Assembly (NCBI GenBank): GCA_020637675.1
Contig: JACKKD010000002.1
Location: 186,001 to 250,000 of the forward strand
DNA from: Paracoccaceae bacterium
GTDB lineage: Bacteria; Pseudomonadota; Alphaproteobacteria; Rhodobacterales; Rhodobacteraceae
Reading direction: 5' to 3'
Length of the DNA: 64,000 bases
The notes below the pieces were generated by a model. The model ran no database searches. It worked only from the letters and a program-made list of their open reading frames with translations, and was not told the origin of the DNA. Position numbers and translations under genes: made by a program. This document shows positions 7,155 to 16,037 of the stretch, piece after piece. Position 1 is the stretch's first letter. Every line of letters begins with the position of its first letter.

Positions 7155-9419
7155 ATGACCCGTTTCGCCGCCCCCATCGCCGAGCAGATCTGGGACATGA
7201 AGTACCGTCTCAAGGCCGAGGACGGCGCCGCCCTGGATGGCACGGTGGAGGACACCTGGCGGCGCATTGCCCGCGCGCTCGCGGCGGTGGAACAGGACCC
7301 CGGCCCCTGGGAGGACCGGTTCTACACCGCGCTGGAGGATTTCCGCTACCTCCCCGCCGGCAGGATCACTGCGGGCGCGGGCACCGGCCGGGCGGTCACG
7401 CTTTTCAACTGCTTCGTCATGGGCACGATACCCGACAGCATGGGCGGCATCTTCGACGCCCTGAAGGAAGCGGCGCTGACCATGCAGCAGGGCGGCGGCA
7501 TCGGCTACGACTTCTCCACCATCCGGCCCCGCGGGGCGCCGGTGGCAGGGGTGGCGGCCGATGCCTCGGGGCCCCTGTCCTTCATGGACGTCTGGGATGC
7601 GATGTGCCGCACGATCATGTCGGCCGGCTCCCGCCGTGGTGCGATGATGGCGACGATGCGCTGCGACCACCCCGACATCGAGGCCTTCATCGAGGCCAAG
7701 CAGGATGCGGCGCGGCTGAGGATGTTCAACCTCTCCGTCCTCGTCACCGACGCCTTCATGGCCGCGGTGAAGGCGGCCAAGCCTTGGGATCTGGTGTTCG
7801 ACGGCAAGGTCTTCCGGACTGTCGAGGCGCGGGACCTCTGGAACCGGATCATGCGGGCAACCTACGATTTCGCCGAGCCGGGCGTGATCTTCATCGACCG
7901 CATCAACGCGATGAACAACCTGTCCTACGTCGAGACGATCGCGGCGACCAATCCCTGTGGCGAACAGCCGCTGCCCCCCTACGGCGCCTGTCTCCTCGGT
8001 TCGATCAACCTCGCCCGCCTGGTCACGGATCCCTTCGGCAAGGGTGCCGCACTCGACCTCGCGGCGCTCGACGACCTCGTGCGCGTCGCGGTGCGGATGA
8101 TGGACAATACCGTGGACGCCTCGCGCTTTCCGCTGGCCCAGCAGGAGGCGGAGGCGCGGGCCAAGCGGCGCATCGGGCTCGGCGTCACCGGGCTTGCGGA
8201 CGCGCTCCTGATGGTGGGACTGCGCTACGGGTCGGAGACGGCCGCGAAGCAGACCGAGGACTGGATGCACCGCATCGCCCGTGCGGCCTACCTCGCCTCG
8301 GTGGACCTCGCGAGTGAGAAGGGGGCATTCCCGCTTTTCGACGCGGAGAAATTCCTCGCCTCGGGCAACATGATGCAGATGGATGCCGACGTGCGCGAGG
8401 CGATCCGAGTACACGGCATTCGCAACGCGCTCCTGACCTCGATCGCGCCCACGGGCACGATCAGCCTCTACGCCGGCAACGTGTCGAGCGGGATCGAGCC
8501 GGTCTTCGCCTATGCCTACAAGCGCAAGGTGCTGCAGAAGGACGGCTCGCGCACCGAGGAAGAGGTGGTCGACTACGCCGTCCAGCTCTGGCGCGAGCGC
8601 TTTGGCGACAAGCCCCTGCCGGAGCATTTCGTCAATGCCCAGACGCTGCCGCCGCTCGACCATGTGCGGATGCAGGCGGCGGCGCAGAAGTGGGTGGATT
8701 CGTCCATCTCGAAGACCATCAACTGCCCCGAGGAGATCGGGTTCGAGGCCTTCAAGGATGTCTACATGGCCGCTTGGGACCAGGGCTGCAAGGGCTGCAC
8801 GACCTACCGGCCGAACGCGGTGACGGGATCGGTCCTGTCGGTGAGCGAGAAGGACGAGAAGGCGCCCGAGGCCGACCGGGGCGCCGAGGTCGTCTACCTC
8901 TCGGAACCCCTCGACCGGCCGCAGGCGCTGGAAGGCGCGACCTACAAGCTGAAGTGGCCCGACAGCGAACATGCGATCTACATCACCATCAACGACATCG
9001 TGCAGGGCGGTCACCGGCGGCCCTTCGAGGTCTTCATCAACTCCAAGAACATGGAGCATTACGCCTGGACTGTGGCGCTGACGCGGATGATCTCGGCGGT
9101 GTTCCGGCGCGGCGGCGACGTGTCCTTCGTGGTGGAGGAGTTGAAGGCCGTCTTCGACCCCCGCGGCGGCGCCTGGATGCAGGGACGCTACATCCCCTCG
9201 ATCCTTGCCGCCATCGGGGGCGTGATCGAGCGCCACATGATCGCCATCGGTTTCCTCGCCGGCGAGGGGCTCGGCCTCAAGTCCGACCCCAAGGCGCAGG
9301 CGATGGCGGTGGGCGAGGCTCCGCGCGGGCCGGCTTGCCCGTCCTGCGGGCAGAAGGGAATGCAGATGGTCGAAGGCTGCATGACCTGCCCGTCCTGCGG
9401 CTATTCGAAATGCGCGTGA
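7155..9419 (+). CDS. nrdJ: Adenosylcobalamin-dependent ribonucleotide reductase (class II)
   Basis: Reduces ribonucleotides to deoxyribonucleotides using a B12-generated thiyl radical, so it works with or without oxygen. The 754-aa protein shows the substrate-site NCFVMG (residues 85-90, first active-site Cys), the loop MQQGGGIGYDFS (110-121), the RNR signature NPCGEQPLPPYGACLLGS (266-283) carrying the radical cysteine, and SIAPTGTIS further on. The last ~28 residues hold two CPSC knuckles ending in SKCA, a likely zinc-ribbon with the redox cysteines that re-reduce the active site. No nrdAB-like subunit is adjacent. It stands alone, divergent from the DUF1489 gene. Confidence 0.95.
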   Translation: MTRFAAPIAEQIWDMKYRLKAEDGAALDGTVEDTWRRIARALAAVEQDPGPWEDRFYTALEDFRYLPAGRITAGAGTGRAVTLFNCFVMGTIPDSMGGIFDALKEAALTMQQGGGIGYDFSTIRPRGAPVAGVAADASGPLSFMDVWDAMCRTIMSAGSRRGAMMATMRCDHPDIEAFIEAKQDAARLRMFNLSVLVTDAFMAAVKAAKPWDLVFDGKVFRTVEARDLWNRIMRATYDFAEPGVIFIDRINAMNNLSYVETIAATNPCGEQPLPPYGACLLGSINLARLVTDPFGKGAALDLAALDDLVRVAVRMMDNTVDASRFPLAQQEAEARAKRRIGLGVTGLADALLMVGLRYGSETAAKQTEDWMHRIARAAYLASVDLASEKGAFPLFDAEKFLASGNMMQMDADVREAIRVHGIRNALLTSIAPTGTISLYAGNVSSGIEPVFAYAYKRKVLQKDGSRTEEEVVDYAVQLWRERFGDKPLPEHFVNAQTLPPLDHVRMQAAAQKWVDSSISKTINCPEEIGFEAFKDVYMAAWDQGCKGCTTYRPNAVTGSVLSVSEKDEKAPEADRGAEVVYLSEPLDRPQALEGATYKLKWPDSEHAIYITINDIVQGGHRRPFEVFINSKNMEHYAWTVALTRMISAVFRRGGDVSFVVEELKAVFDPRGGAWMQGRYIPSILAAIGGVIERHMIAIGFLAGEGLGLKSDPKAQAMAVGEAPRGPACPSCGQKGMQMVEGCMTCPSCGYSKCA

Positions 9420-9596
9420 TCCGGCGCGGCTGATCGCGGGCGGAACGCGGCACCCGCCGCGCGCGTCCTTTCTGCAACAGGCAGGCCGGGCGGCTAGGCG
9501 CGCCGTGTCCCCCGGATTCCGCGGTGCCCGCCGCGGTGATAGGTTCGCACCAAGGCGCCCCGGAGAGGCGCCAAGGATGAGCGGGCGGCTTTCAGC

Positions 9597-10658
9597 ATGG
9601 CGGCGGGCTATCGCGGCACCTTCGTGATCTCGGTCGAGCAGACTGAGACGGACGGCATTGTTGCGGCGCCTCCGGCCGCCATCGCTATCGGATCGGTCTG
9701 GTGCTGGCGCGGCGAGGCGCTCAGGGTGGACGGGCCGGCCCGCGTCCTCGCCCTCGCAGGGGCGGCGGGCGAGGCCGAGGTCCGGCGGCGTGCGGCACGC
9801 GTCGTGGCCCGGCTGATCGGCCCGGCGGCCCTGACGCGACGCCTCCACCCCGAAGAAGCGGAACCGCCTGCGGGCGGTGCGGGGTTCGCCGTGACGGACG
9901 GGCTTGCGCTTTACCGGCTGATGCCCCTCGATCCGGCGGGGCGGCTCCTCGCCGTCATGGGCGCGCTGCCACCGGGCGGCGTCGATCTCGCCGTGGTTGC
10001 GGCTCGGCCGGGTCGCCCGGTGCCCGATGCGGCCATTCCGGGCGGTATCATCTGCTTCACGCCGGGCACGCGCATCGCCACGCCCGAGGGTCTACGTGCG
10101 GTCGAGAACATCCGGCCGGGCGACCGGATCACCACCCGAGACAACGGCCCGCAGGAGGTGCTCTGGACGGGCGCGCGGAGGATGAGCGGCGCGCGGCTAA
10201 ACGCCCTTCCGGCGTTCCGCCCGGTGCGCATCGGCGCAGGGGCGCTTGGCGCGAGGACGCACGGCCGGGGGGCGCCGGAGGCCGACCTGATCGTGTCCCC
10301 CGACCACCGCATCCTTCTCGTCGGGGCGGCGGCCCGTGCGCTCTTTGGCGAGGAGGAGGTGCTTGTCGCCGCGCGCGACCTCATCGACGGGCAGCAGGTG
10401 CGGGCCGAGGCCGGGCTGCGCGAGGTGACCTACATCCACCTCCTGACCGCCCGGCACGAGGTGATCTGCGCCAACGGCCGGCCCGCCGAAACCTTCCACC
10501 CGGCGGCGGCCGATCCCGAGGCGCTCGACCCGGCCGACGGTGCCGCGCTCCATGCACTTTTCGACGGGCTCGCCGCTGACCCGTTCCGCTATGGCGATTT
10601 CGCCCGGCGGAGCCTTTCGGCGCCGGAGGCGGCGATCCTTCGGCACCGGGCGGCCTGA
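9597..10658 (+). CDS. Hint-domain protein with intact nucleophilic Cys
   Basis: A 353-aa protein with a Hint (Hedgehog/intein-type) module: GGIICFTPGTRIATPEGLRAVE starts the module with Cys153, followed by GDRITT and a later block PEADLIVSPDHRILLVG with the conserved SPDHR segment. The N-terminal 150 residues have no clear domain. Proteins of this layout are common in Rhodobacteraceae; some carry repeats or act as secreted autoprocessing proteins, but this copy has no repeats and no signal peptide. The start is uncertain: the ATG at 9597 has only a weak GGGCGG upstream, and a hairpin (GGCGCC arms near 9563-9572) lies just before it. Substrate and function unknown. Confidence 0.8.
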   Translation: MAAGYRGTFVISVEQTETDGIVAAPPAAIAIGSVWCWRGEALRVDGPARVLALAGAAGEAEVRRRAARVVARLIGPAALTRRLHPEEAEPPAGGAGFAVTDGLALYRLMPLDPAGRLLAVMGALPPGGVDLAVVAARPGRPVPDAAIPGGIICFTPGTRIATPEGLRAVENIRPGDRITTRDNGPQEVLWTGARRMSGARLNALPAFRPVRIGAGALGARTHGRGAPEADLIVSPDHRILLVGAAARALFGEEEVLVAARDLIDGQQVRAEAGLREVTYIHLLTARHEVICANGRPAETFHPAAADPEALDPADGAALHALFDGLAADPFRYGDFARRSLSAPEAAILRHRAA

Positions 10659-10701
10659 CCGCGCCGGGCACGGAATTTCCGCCCCGCATCGCCGGGGCGT
10701 G

Positions 10702-10729
10702 TTGACTCTCGCCGTGCCACGGCTATAAG
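10702..10729 (+). promoter_or_regulatory. Predicted promoter of rpsD
   Basis: TTGACT (10702-10707) and TATAAG (10724-10729) are spaced by 16 bases. The implied transcript has a ~140-base leader before the rpsD GTG. Confidence 0.55.
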
Positions 10730-10735
10730 CCGCCC

Positions 10736-10878
10736 GTCCCGGGCCTTTTGCCCGGATCATTCATTTGGTGTTGGTGGCCCCCGCAAGGGGATGCCTGTCG
10801 CCCGAAAGGGAAAGGACAACGCCCTTCACGGCCGCCAGCCGATCGGTTCGGGCGGCGCACACACGAAGGAGATCAGCG
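10736..10878 (+). promoter_or_regulatory. Structured leader of rpsD
   Basis: The leader holds a stem CCGGGC/GCCCGG around 10739-10756 with a T-rich loop, and a second small stem CCCC-GCAA-GGGG near 10784-10795. Ribosomal protein S4 binds and represses its own operon leader in some bacteria; whether this leader does so cannot be told from sequence alone. Confidence 0.3.
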
Positions 10879-11502
10879 GTGACCAAACGCACCTCTGCCA
10901 AGTACAAGATCGACCGCCGGATGGGCGAGAACATCTGGGGCCGTCCGAAATCCCCGGTGAACAAGCGCGAATACGGCCCCGGCCAGCACGGCCAGCGCCG
11001 CAAGACGAAGCTTTCCGACTTCGGCACGCAGCTCAGGGCCAAGCAGAAGCTGAAGGGCTACTACGGCGACCTGACCGAGAAGCAGTTCAAGCGCATCTAC
11101 GGCGATGCGGCCCGCGTGAAGGGCGACACCGGCGAGAACCTGATCGGCTTGCTGGAGCGTCGGCTGGACGCCGTCGTCTACCGCGCCAAGTTCGTGCCGA
11201 CGATCTTCGCCGCGCGCCAGTTCGTCAACCACGGCCATGTCACCGTGAACGGGAGCCGCGTCAACATCGCCTCCTACCGCGTGAAGGAAGGCGACGTGGT
11301 CGCCGTCCGCGACAAGTCGCGCCAGCTCGCCATCGTCCTCGAGGCCGTGGGGCTCGCGGAGCGCGACGTGCCGGACTACATCGAGGCCGACCATTCCAAG
11401 ATGACCGCGACCTTCGTGCGCACGCCTGCGCTGGGCGACGTGCCCTACGCCGTGCACATGGAACCGAACCTCGTCGTCGAATACTACGCCAAGAACGGCT
11501 GA
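10879..11502 (+). CDS. rpsD: 30S ribosomal protein S4
   Basis: S4 is a primary 16S rRNA binding protein of the small subunit. The sequence TKRTSAKYKIDRRMGENIWG through GPGQHGQRRKTKLSDFG is the rhodobacterial S4 N-terminus, and the S4 RNA-binding domain follows (RLDAVVYRAKFVPTIFAARQ, FVNHGHVTVNG). The GTG at 10879 is the start, with AAGGAG nine bases upstream and the expected family length of about 206 aa; upstream in-frame ATG codons lie in the leader. As usual in this group, the gene stands alone outside the large ribosomal operons, and is closed by a strong terminator. Confidence 0.97.
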   Translation: MTKRTSAKYKIDRRMGENIWGRPKSPVNKREYGPGQHGQRRKTKLSDFGTQLRAKQKLKGYYGDLTEKQFKRIYGDAARVKGDTGENLIGLLERRLDAVVYRAKFVPTIFAARQFVNHGHVTVNGSRVNIASYRVKEGDVVAVRDKSRQLAIVLEAVGLAERDVPDYIEADHSKMTATFVRTPALGDVPYAVHMEPNLVVEYYAKNG

Positions 11503-11525
11503 TCCGTCGGCCGCGCGAAGACAGG

Positions 11526-11561
11526 GGGTCGCCTCGGGAAACCGTGGCGGCCCTTTTTGTT
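11526..11561 (+). terminator. Intrinsic terminator of rpsD
   Basis: Arms GGGTCGCC (11526-11533) and GGCGGCCC (11546-11553) pair with one G-U, the inner part forms a CGG-GAAA-CCG tetraloop helix, and TTTTTGTT follows. Confidence 0.85.
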
Positions 11562-11647
11562 GCCCTCATGCGGCCGATACCCCGAAATCGCCGCGACTGT
11601 CGCAAGTTGTGGCCATAATCGGCGGAGACTGTAGGGGTCGAAGGACC

Positions 11648-12985
11648 ATGGGATACGGGTACGGCAGGATGACGTACGACCGGAACGTGGCGGGGGCGGA
11701 CCTTCCGGCCGGGGCACGCGGGGCCGCCTCGCGGCACGGGCGGCTTGCCGGAGTTCTGCTTGCGGCGCTCGCGGCGCTGGCCTTCGGCCAGCTCGTCGCG
11801 CTCGCAATCGAGAGGGCCGGCGATCCCGGCTACGATTTTCGCTATTACTGGCTCGCCGGCCGGCTATGGCTCGAGGGCGTGTCGCCCTATGGCCCCGGTT
11901 TCCGCGAGGCCGCCGGACGACTGATCGAAGAGGGCAACCGGCCGGAGATCTGGGCGAACCCGCCCACCTATTGGCTGCCCTCTGTGTTGCTCGCCGCGTT
12001 CGATCTCGGCTCCGCCTGGCGCCTTTGGCTGGCGCTGTCTCTCTGCGCTCTGGTCCTGGCGAGCGCATCGGTCGCGTTCGCGCTTTCGCAAACCTCCTGC
12101 CCCGGCTCGGCGCGGGCAGGCGCGGGGCTCGGTGCGGGGCCGGTCTTCTGCCTGCATCTCGCGGTCATGGCCATCATGGAGGTCACACAGATCGCGCTCT
12201 TCGTCGGGCAGAGTTCCGTCTTCGTCTATCTGGGGGCGGCCCTCCTCATTGCCGGGCTTGCGCGCGAGCGCCGGGCGATCGGGGTCATCGGCCTTGTCCT
12301 GCTTTGCGCCAAACCGCAGGTCGGCGTGCTTGTCGCGCTTGCGCTTCTTCTCGGCGGCGGGGCGCGCACGATCGTCCTGCCGGCCATCGCCGTCTCGCTG
12401 CTGATCCTCTTGCCTGCGCTGCCGTCCGATCCGCTTGTCGTGCTGGAATGGCTCGCGGCCCTGGCAAGCTATGACGGTGCGAGCTACGCGAACCAGCCCT
12501 TCGCCATGTCGGGCATCCGTCACGTCCTCTGGGCCTATTCGGGCCACGATATCGGCAATCTCGCGGCCATGATCGTCACGCTCGCGGCCGGGACCGCGAT
12601 CGCGGTCAGGGCACGTATGCAGCCGCAAGTCGGCGCGCGCGGTGCCGCCTGGAAGGGGCGGGCGCTGGCCGACCTCGTCGCCGTGGAAATTCTGATCGCG
12701 CTGTCGCTCGCCCCGCTGCACCTTTACGATTTCGTGGTCATCGGTGTCGGGATGACCGCACTCGCCGCGACCAGGGGGGCGTCTGCGCTTGCCGGGATCG
12801 CGGCTCTTGCGCTGTGTCTCCGGCCAAGCGACCTCCACATCGCGCTCCTTTCCGGCGACTTCGTTCCGCTCTTTCCCGGGACCGTGCTTGCGACCTTCGG
12901 CGCGGCGGTGATGCTCCTTGCCGCGGCGGTGGCGGCGCGGTCCGTTCCGGGACCCGGTGCGGACGAAGCCACGCCCCGCGCCTGA
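11648..12985 (+). CDS. GT87-like (DUF2029) integral membrane protein
   Basis: This is a ~445-aa polytopic protein resembling GT-C type glycosyltransferases of family 87 (DUF2029), which in other bacteria use polyprenyl-phosphate sugars as donors in the periplasmic leaflet. After the first membrane span comes DPGYDFRYYWLAGRLWLEGVSPYGPGF, the characteristic acidic loop, and later AKPQVGVLVALALLLGG, the family's 'KPQ' segment. Around ten hydrophobic segments follow. Start uncertain: ATG 11648 has AGGGG ten bases upstream; ATG 11669 is an alternative. No other cell-wall or glycan gene lies beside it, so the acceptor is unknown. Confidence 0.75.
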   Translation: MGYGYGRMTYDRNVAGADLPAGARGAASRHGRLAGVLLAALAALAFGQLVALAIERAGDPGYDFRYYWLAGRLWLEGVSPYGPGFREAAGRLIEEGNRPEIWANPPTYWLPSVLLAAFDLGSAWRLWLALSLCALVLASASVAFALSQTSCPGSARAGAGLGAGPVFCLHLAVMAIMEVTQIALFVGQSSVFVYLGAALLIAGLARERRAIGVIGLVLLCAKPQVGVLVALALLLGGGARTIVLPAIAVSLLILLPALPSDPLVVLEWLAALASYDGASYANQPFAMSGIRHVLWAYSGHDIGNLAAMIVTLAAGTAIAVRARMQPQVGARGAAWKGRALADLVAVEILIALSLAPLHLYDFVVIGVGMTALAATRGASALAGIAALALCLRPSDLHIALLSGDFVPLFPGTVLATFGAAVMLLAAAVAARSVPGPGADEATPRA

Positions 12986-13065
12986 ATCCCGTCCCCGCGC
13001 CAATCCCCGCTGGCGTTGCGCCCGACCGCTCGCTAAAAGCGGGCCGAGTTGCCGGAGGTGCCGCC

Positions 13066-14151
13066 ATGACCGATGCGATCCGCCCCAAGCCGGGGATCAT
13101 GGATATCGCGCTCTACGAGGGCGGCGCGGCGCATGTGGCGGGCATCACCGACGCGGTGAAGCTCAGCTCGAACGAGAACCCCTTCGGACCCTCGGAGAAG
13201 GCGAAGGAAGCCTACCTCCGCGCGGTCCACCAGCTCCACCGCTATCCCTCCACCGACCATGCGCGGCTGAGGCAGGCGATCGGCGAGGTGCACGGACTCG
13301 ACCCCGCCCGGATCATCTGCGGCGTCGGCTCGGACGAGGTCATCGGCCTTCTCTGCCACGCCTATGCGGGGACGGGAGACGAGGTCGTGTTCACCGAGCA
13401 CGGGTTCCTGATGTACCGCATCTATGCCCAGGCCACGGGCGCGACGCCGGTCTCCGTGAGGGAGCGCGAACGGACGACAGATGTGGATGCGATCCTGGCG
13501 GCCTGCGGCCCCGCTACGCGGCTCGTCTTTCTCGCCAACCCCAACAACCCGACCGGCACGATGATCGGGCTGGCCGAGGTCGAGCGGCTGGCACGGGGGC
13601 TTCCGGCGCAGACGATCCTCGTCCTCGACGGGGCCTATGCCGAATACGTCGAGGGCTACGACGGCGGTGCCGAGCTTGCCACGCGGCTGCCGAACGTGTT
13701 CATGACCCGGACCTTCTCCAAGATCTACGGTCTTGGCGGGCTCAGGATCGGCTGGGGCTACGGGCCGAAGGCGATCATCGACGTCCTGAACCGCATCCGC
13801 GGGCCGTTCAACCTTTCGACCGCGCAGATGGAAGCCGCCGAAGCCGCCGTGCGCGACCGGGAGCATGTCGACCGCTGCCGCGCCGAGAACGCGCGGATGC
13901 GCGGCTGGCTGGCCGAGGCGCTGGCAGAGAAGGGCGTGCCTTCCGACACATCGACCGCGAACTTCATCCTCGCCCGCTTCGCCGACGAGGCCGAGGCCGC
14001 AGCCTGCGACGCCCTTCTCCAGTCCCAGGGCCTGATCGTGCGGCGGGTATCGGGCTACGGCTTGCCGCATTGCCTGAGGATCACCGTCGGCGACGAAGCT
14101 TCCTGCCGCCGGGTCGCCCATGCCATCGGCCAGTTCAAGGCGCAGAGATGA
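13066..14151 (+). CDS. hisC: Histidinol-phosphate aminotransferase
   Basis: PLP-dependent fold-type I aminotransferase that makes L-histidinol phosphate; in many alphaproteobacteria the enzyme also transaminates prephenate or aromatic keto acids. Visible are SSNENPFGPS near the N-terminus, the NPNNPTGT loop (159-165), DGAYAEY (188-194) and the PLP lysine in TRTFSKIYGLGGLRIGWG (Lys219). Length 361 aa is normal. CGGAGGTG precedes the ATG. Its stop overlaps the tyrC start in ATGA, so the two are coupled; the neighbour suggests a role in tyrosine/phenylalanine synthesis as well as histidine. Confidence 0.94.
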   Translation: MTDAIRPKPGIMDIALYEGGAAHVAGITDAVKLSSNENPFGPSEKAKEAYLRAVHQLHRYPSTDHARLRQAIGEVHGLDPARIICGVGSDEVIGLLCHAYAGTGDEVVFTEHGFLMYRIYAQATGATPVSVRERERTTDVDAILAACGPATRLVFLANPNNPTGTMIGLAEVERLARGLPAQTILVLDGAYAEYVEGYDGGAELATRLPNVFMTRTFSKIYGLGGLRIGWGYGPKAIIDVLNRIRGPFNLSTAQMEAAEAAVRDREHVDRCRAENARMRGWLAEALAEKGVPSDTSTANFILARFADEAEAAACDALLQSQGLIVRRVSGYGLPHCLRITVGDEASCRRVAHAIGQFKAQR

Positions 14152-15071
14152 CCGGACCGATCTACGACCGCGTAGCCCTCATCGGGCTCGGCCTCATCGC
14201 CTCGTCGATGGGCCACGCGATGAAGGAGGCGGGGCTCGCGGGGAGCGTCGTCGGCCATGCCAAGACCGAGGCGACCCGCGCCGCTGCGCTCGAACTCGGC
14301 TTCTGCGACGCGGTCTTTGCCACCGCGGCCGAGGCGGTGGAGGCCGCCGACCTCGTCGTGCTTGCCGTGCCGGTCGGCGCTATGGGGGCGGTCGCGGCCG
14401 GGATCGCGCCGCATCTGAAGCCGGGCGCGACGGTGACCGACGTCGGTTCGGTGAAGCAGGCGGTGATCGAGGCGGTGGCGCCGCACATGCCCCCGGGCGT
14501 CCACTTCATTCCCGGCCACCCCCTTGCCGGGACCGAACATTCCGGACCCCGGTCCGGCTTCTCCACGCTCTTTCAGAACCGCTGGTGCCTGCTCACGCCG
14601 GGCGCGGCCGATCCTGCCGCCGTCGCACGGCTCCGCGCGCTCTGGCAGGGGATGGGCGCCAACGTCGAGGAGATGGATGCGGCCCACCATGACCTCGTGC
14701 TTGCCGTGACCAGCCACACGCCGCACCTCATCGCCTATACGATGGTGGGCGTGGCCGATCACCTCAGGCGGGTGACCGAAAGCGAGATCATCAAGTATTC
14801 GGCGGCGGGTTTCCGCGACTTCACGCGGATTGCCGCCTCCGACCCCACGATGTGGCGCGACGTGTTCTTGACGAACCGGGAGGCGACGCTCGATATTCTC
14901 GGGCGCTTCACCGAGGAGCTTTTCATGCTCCAGCGCGCGATCCGGATGGGGGACGGAGAGATGCTTCACGATTATTTCACCCGCACGCGGGCCATACGCC
15001 GCGGCATCATCGAGGCGGGGCAGGACACCGCGGCGCCGGACTTCGGCCGGACCAAGGCGCCGGGCGCATGA
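14148..15071 (+). CDS. tyrC: Prephenate/arogenate dehydrogenase
   Basis: A 307-aa NAD(P)-dependent dehydrogenase of tyrosine biosynthesis. The N-terminal Rossmann fold shows IGLGLIASSMGHAM, the catalytic region shows HPLAGTEHSGP, and the C-terminal dimerisation part has SHTPHLIAYTMVG and the SAAGFRDFTRIAASDP motif of the TyrA family. There is no fused chorismate mutase or ACT domain. ATGA overlaps at both ends couple it to hisC upstream and to the extensin-like gene downstream. Whether it prefers prephenate or arogenate cannot be decided from sequence. Confidence 0.93.
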   Translation: MTGPIYDRVALIGLGLIASSMGHAMKEAGLAGSVVGHAKTEATRAAALELGFCDAVFATAAEAVEAADLVVLAVPVGAMGAVAAGIAPHLKPGATVTDVGSVKQAVIEAVAPHMPPGVHFIPGHPLAGTEHSGPRSGFSTLFQNRWCLLTPGAADPAAVARLRALWQGMGANVEEMDAAHHDLVLAVTSHTPHLIAYTMVGVADHLRRVTESEIIKYSAAGFRDFTRIAASDPTMWRDVFLTNREATLDILGRFTEELFMLQRAIRMGDGEMLHDYFTRTRAIRRGIIEAGQDTAAPDFGRTKAPGA

Positions 15072-16033
15072 GGGGCCGGGTCGTTCCCGCCCTCGCTCTC
15101 GTCCTGATCGGCAGCGCTGCCCTTTCCGCCCCGATCGCCGAAAGCCCCCGCCCCAAGGTGCGCCCCGGCAGTGACGCCGCGGCGCTTGCGATATCGGTGC
15201 AGGTACGGCCTGCGCCCCGTCCCGATGCGGCGGAAGCGCCGGAGGTGACGCGCGCGGCGGTATCCGTGGCCGCGCTCCTTCTTCCCGACGCTCCGGCGCC
15301 GCTGCGGCCCATGGCGCGTCCGGCGGCCATGTCTGCGGCCGCCGGCGCGGTGTCAGCCGCGGCGCAGTCGCCCCGTCCCGAGGCGCGTCCGCGCACGCTT
15401 CGCACGATGGCGGTCGCGCCCGGACGGGCGCTCCCGGTTGCCGGTGGTCCCGAAGTCATCGTGCAGGCCGCCTTCCGCGTGCCGCAGTCCACGGGCGCCG
15501 TCACCGGCCGCAAGGGCGGCATCTGCGGCGATCCGGCGATCGTCGGCAAGGCGATCCCGCCGATCCTCGGCAAGGTGAAGGGCTGCGGGCTCGAGGACGG
15601 GGTCAGCGTGATCTCGATTGCAGGCGTGGCGCTGACTCAACCCGCCAGCATCGACTGCACCACGGCCCGCGCGCTCAAGGACTGGGTGGAAGGCGGCGTG
15701 AAGCCTGCCGTCGGCCGCAAGGGCGGCGGGGTCGCCGCGCTGCAGATCGCGGCGAGCTATTCCTGCCGGTCGCGCAACAACCAGAAGGGCGCGAAGATCA
15801 GCGAGCACGGCCGCGGCCGGGCGGTCGATGTCTCGGCCATCATCCTGGCGGACGGCACGTCGATCTCGGTCCTCAAGGGCTGGGGCACGAAGGCCGCGGG
15901 CAAGACGCTCGCCTCGGCGCGGAAGGCGGCCTGCGGTCCGTTCAACACCGTGCTCGGCCCCGGCTCCGACCGGTTCCACAACGATCACTTCCATCTCGAC
16001 ACCGCCCGCGGCCGCGGCGCCTATTGCCGCTGA
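15068..16033 (+). CDS. Extensin-like (LAS-type) secreted protein
   Basis: A 321-aa exported protein: signal peptide at residues 1-20 (cleavage near ALSAP), a Pro/Arg/Ala-rich linker to about residue 145, then an extensin-like C-terminal domain (PF06904). The domain contains SEHGRGRAVDVSA and FHNDHFHLDTARGRGAYC, a His/Asp arrangement resembling zinc-dependent LAS peptidases such as D-Ala-D-Ala carboxypeptidases, plus several Cys that could form disulfides. A role in peptidoglycan or envelope maintenance is an inference. It overlaps tyrC by four bases, an odd partner for an amino-acid operon. Confidence 0.85.
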   Translation: MRGRVVPALALVLIGSAALSAPIAESPRPKVRPGSDAAALAISVQVRPAPRPDAAEAPEVTRAAVSVAALLLPDAPAPLRPMARPAAMSAAAGAVSAAAQSPRPEARPRTLRTMAVAPGRALPVAGGPEVIVQAAFRVPQSTGAVTGRKGGICGDPAIVGKAIPPILGKVKGCGLEDGVSVISIAGVALTQPASIDCTTARALKDWVEGGVKPAVGRKGGGVAALQIAASYSCRSRNNQKGAKISEHGRGRAVDVSAIILADGTSISVLKGWGTKAAGKTLASARKAACGPFNTVLGPGSDRFHNDHFHLDTARGRGAYCR

Positions 16034-16037
16034 CCCT

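Noticed and set aside
7086..9848. A 920-codon open frame opposite the class II RNR gene
   Set aside because: It is antisense to nrdJ, which has all family motifs; in GC-rich DNA such long shadow frames are common, and its translation is Arg/His-rich with no domains.
9597..10658. An intein in the Hint protein
   Set aside because: There is no extein host sequence or C-terminal HN-Cys/Ser/Thr splice junction; the module stands in a protein of its own.
12918..15071. A 717-codon frame in hisC-tyrC, mostly out of frame
   Set aside because: Its first part is a shifted reading of hisC and its last part is in the tyrC frame; the hisC stop and ATGA overlap define two genes.
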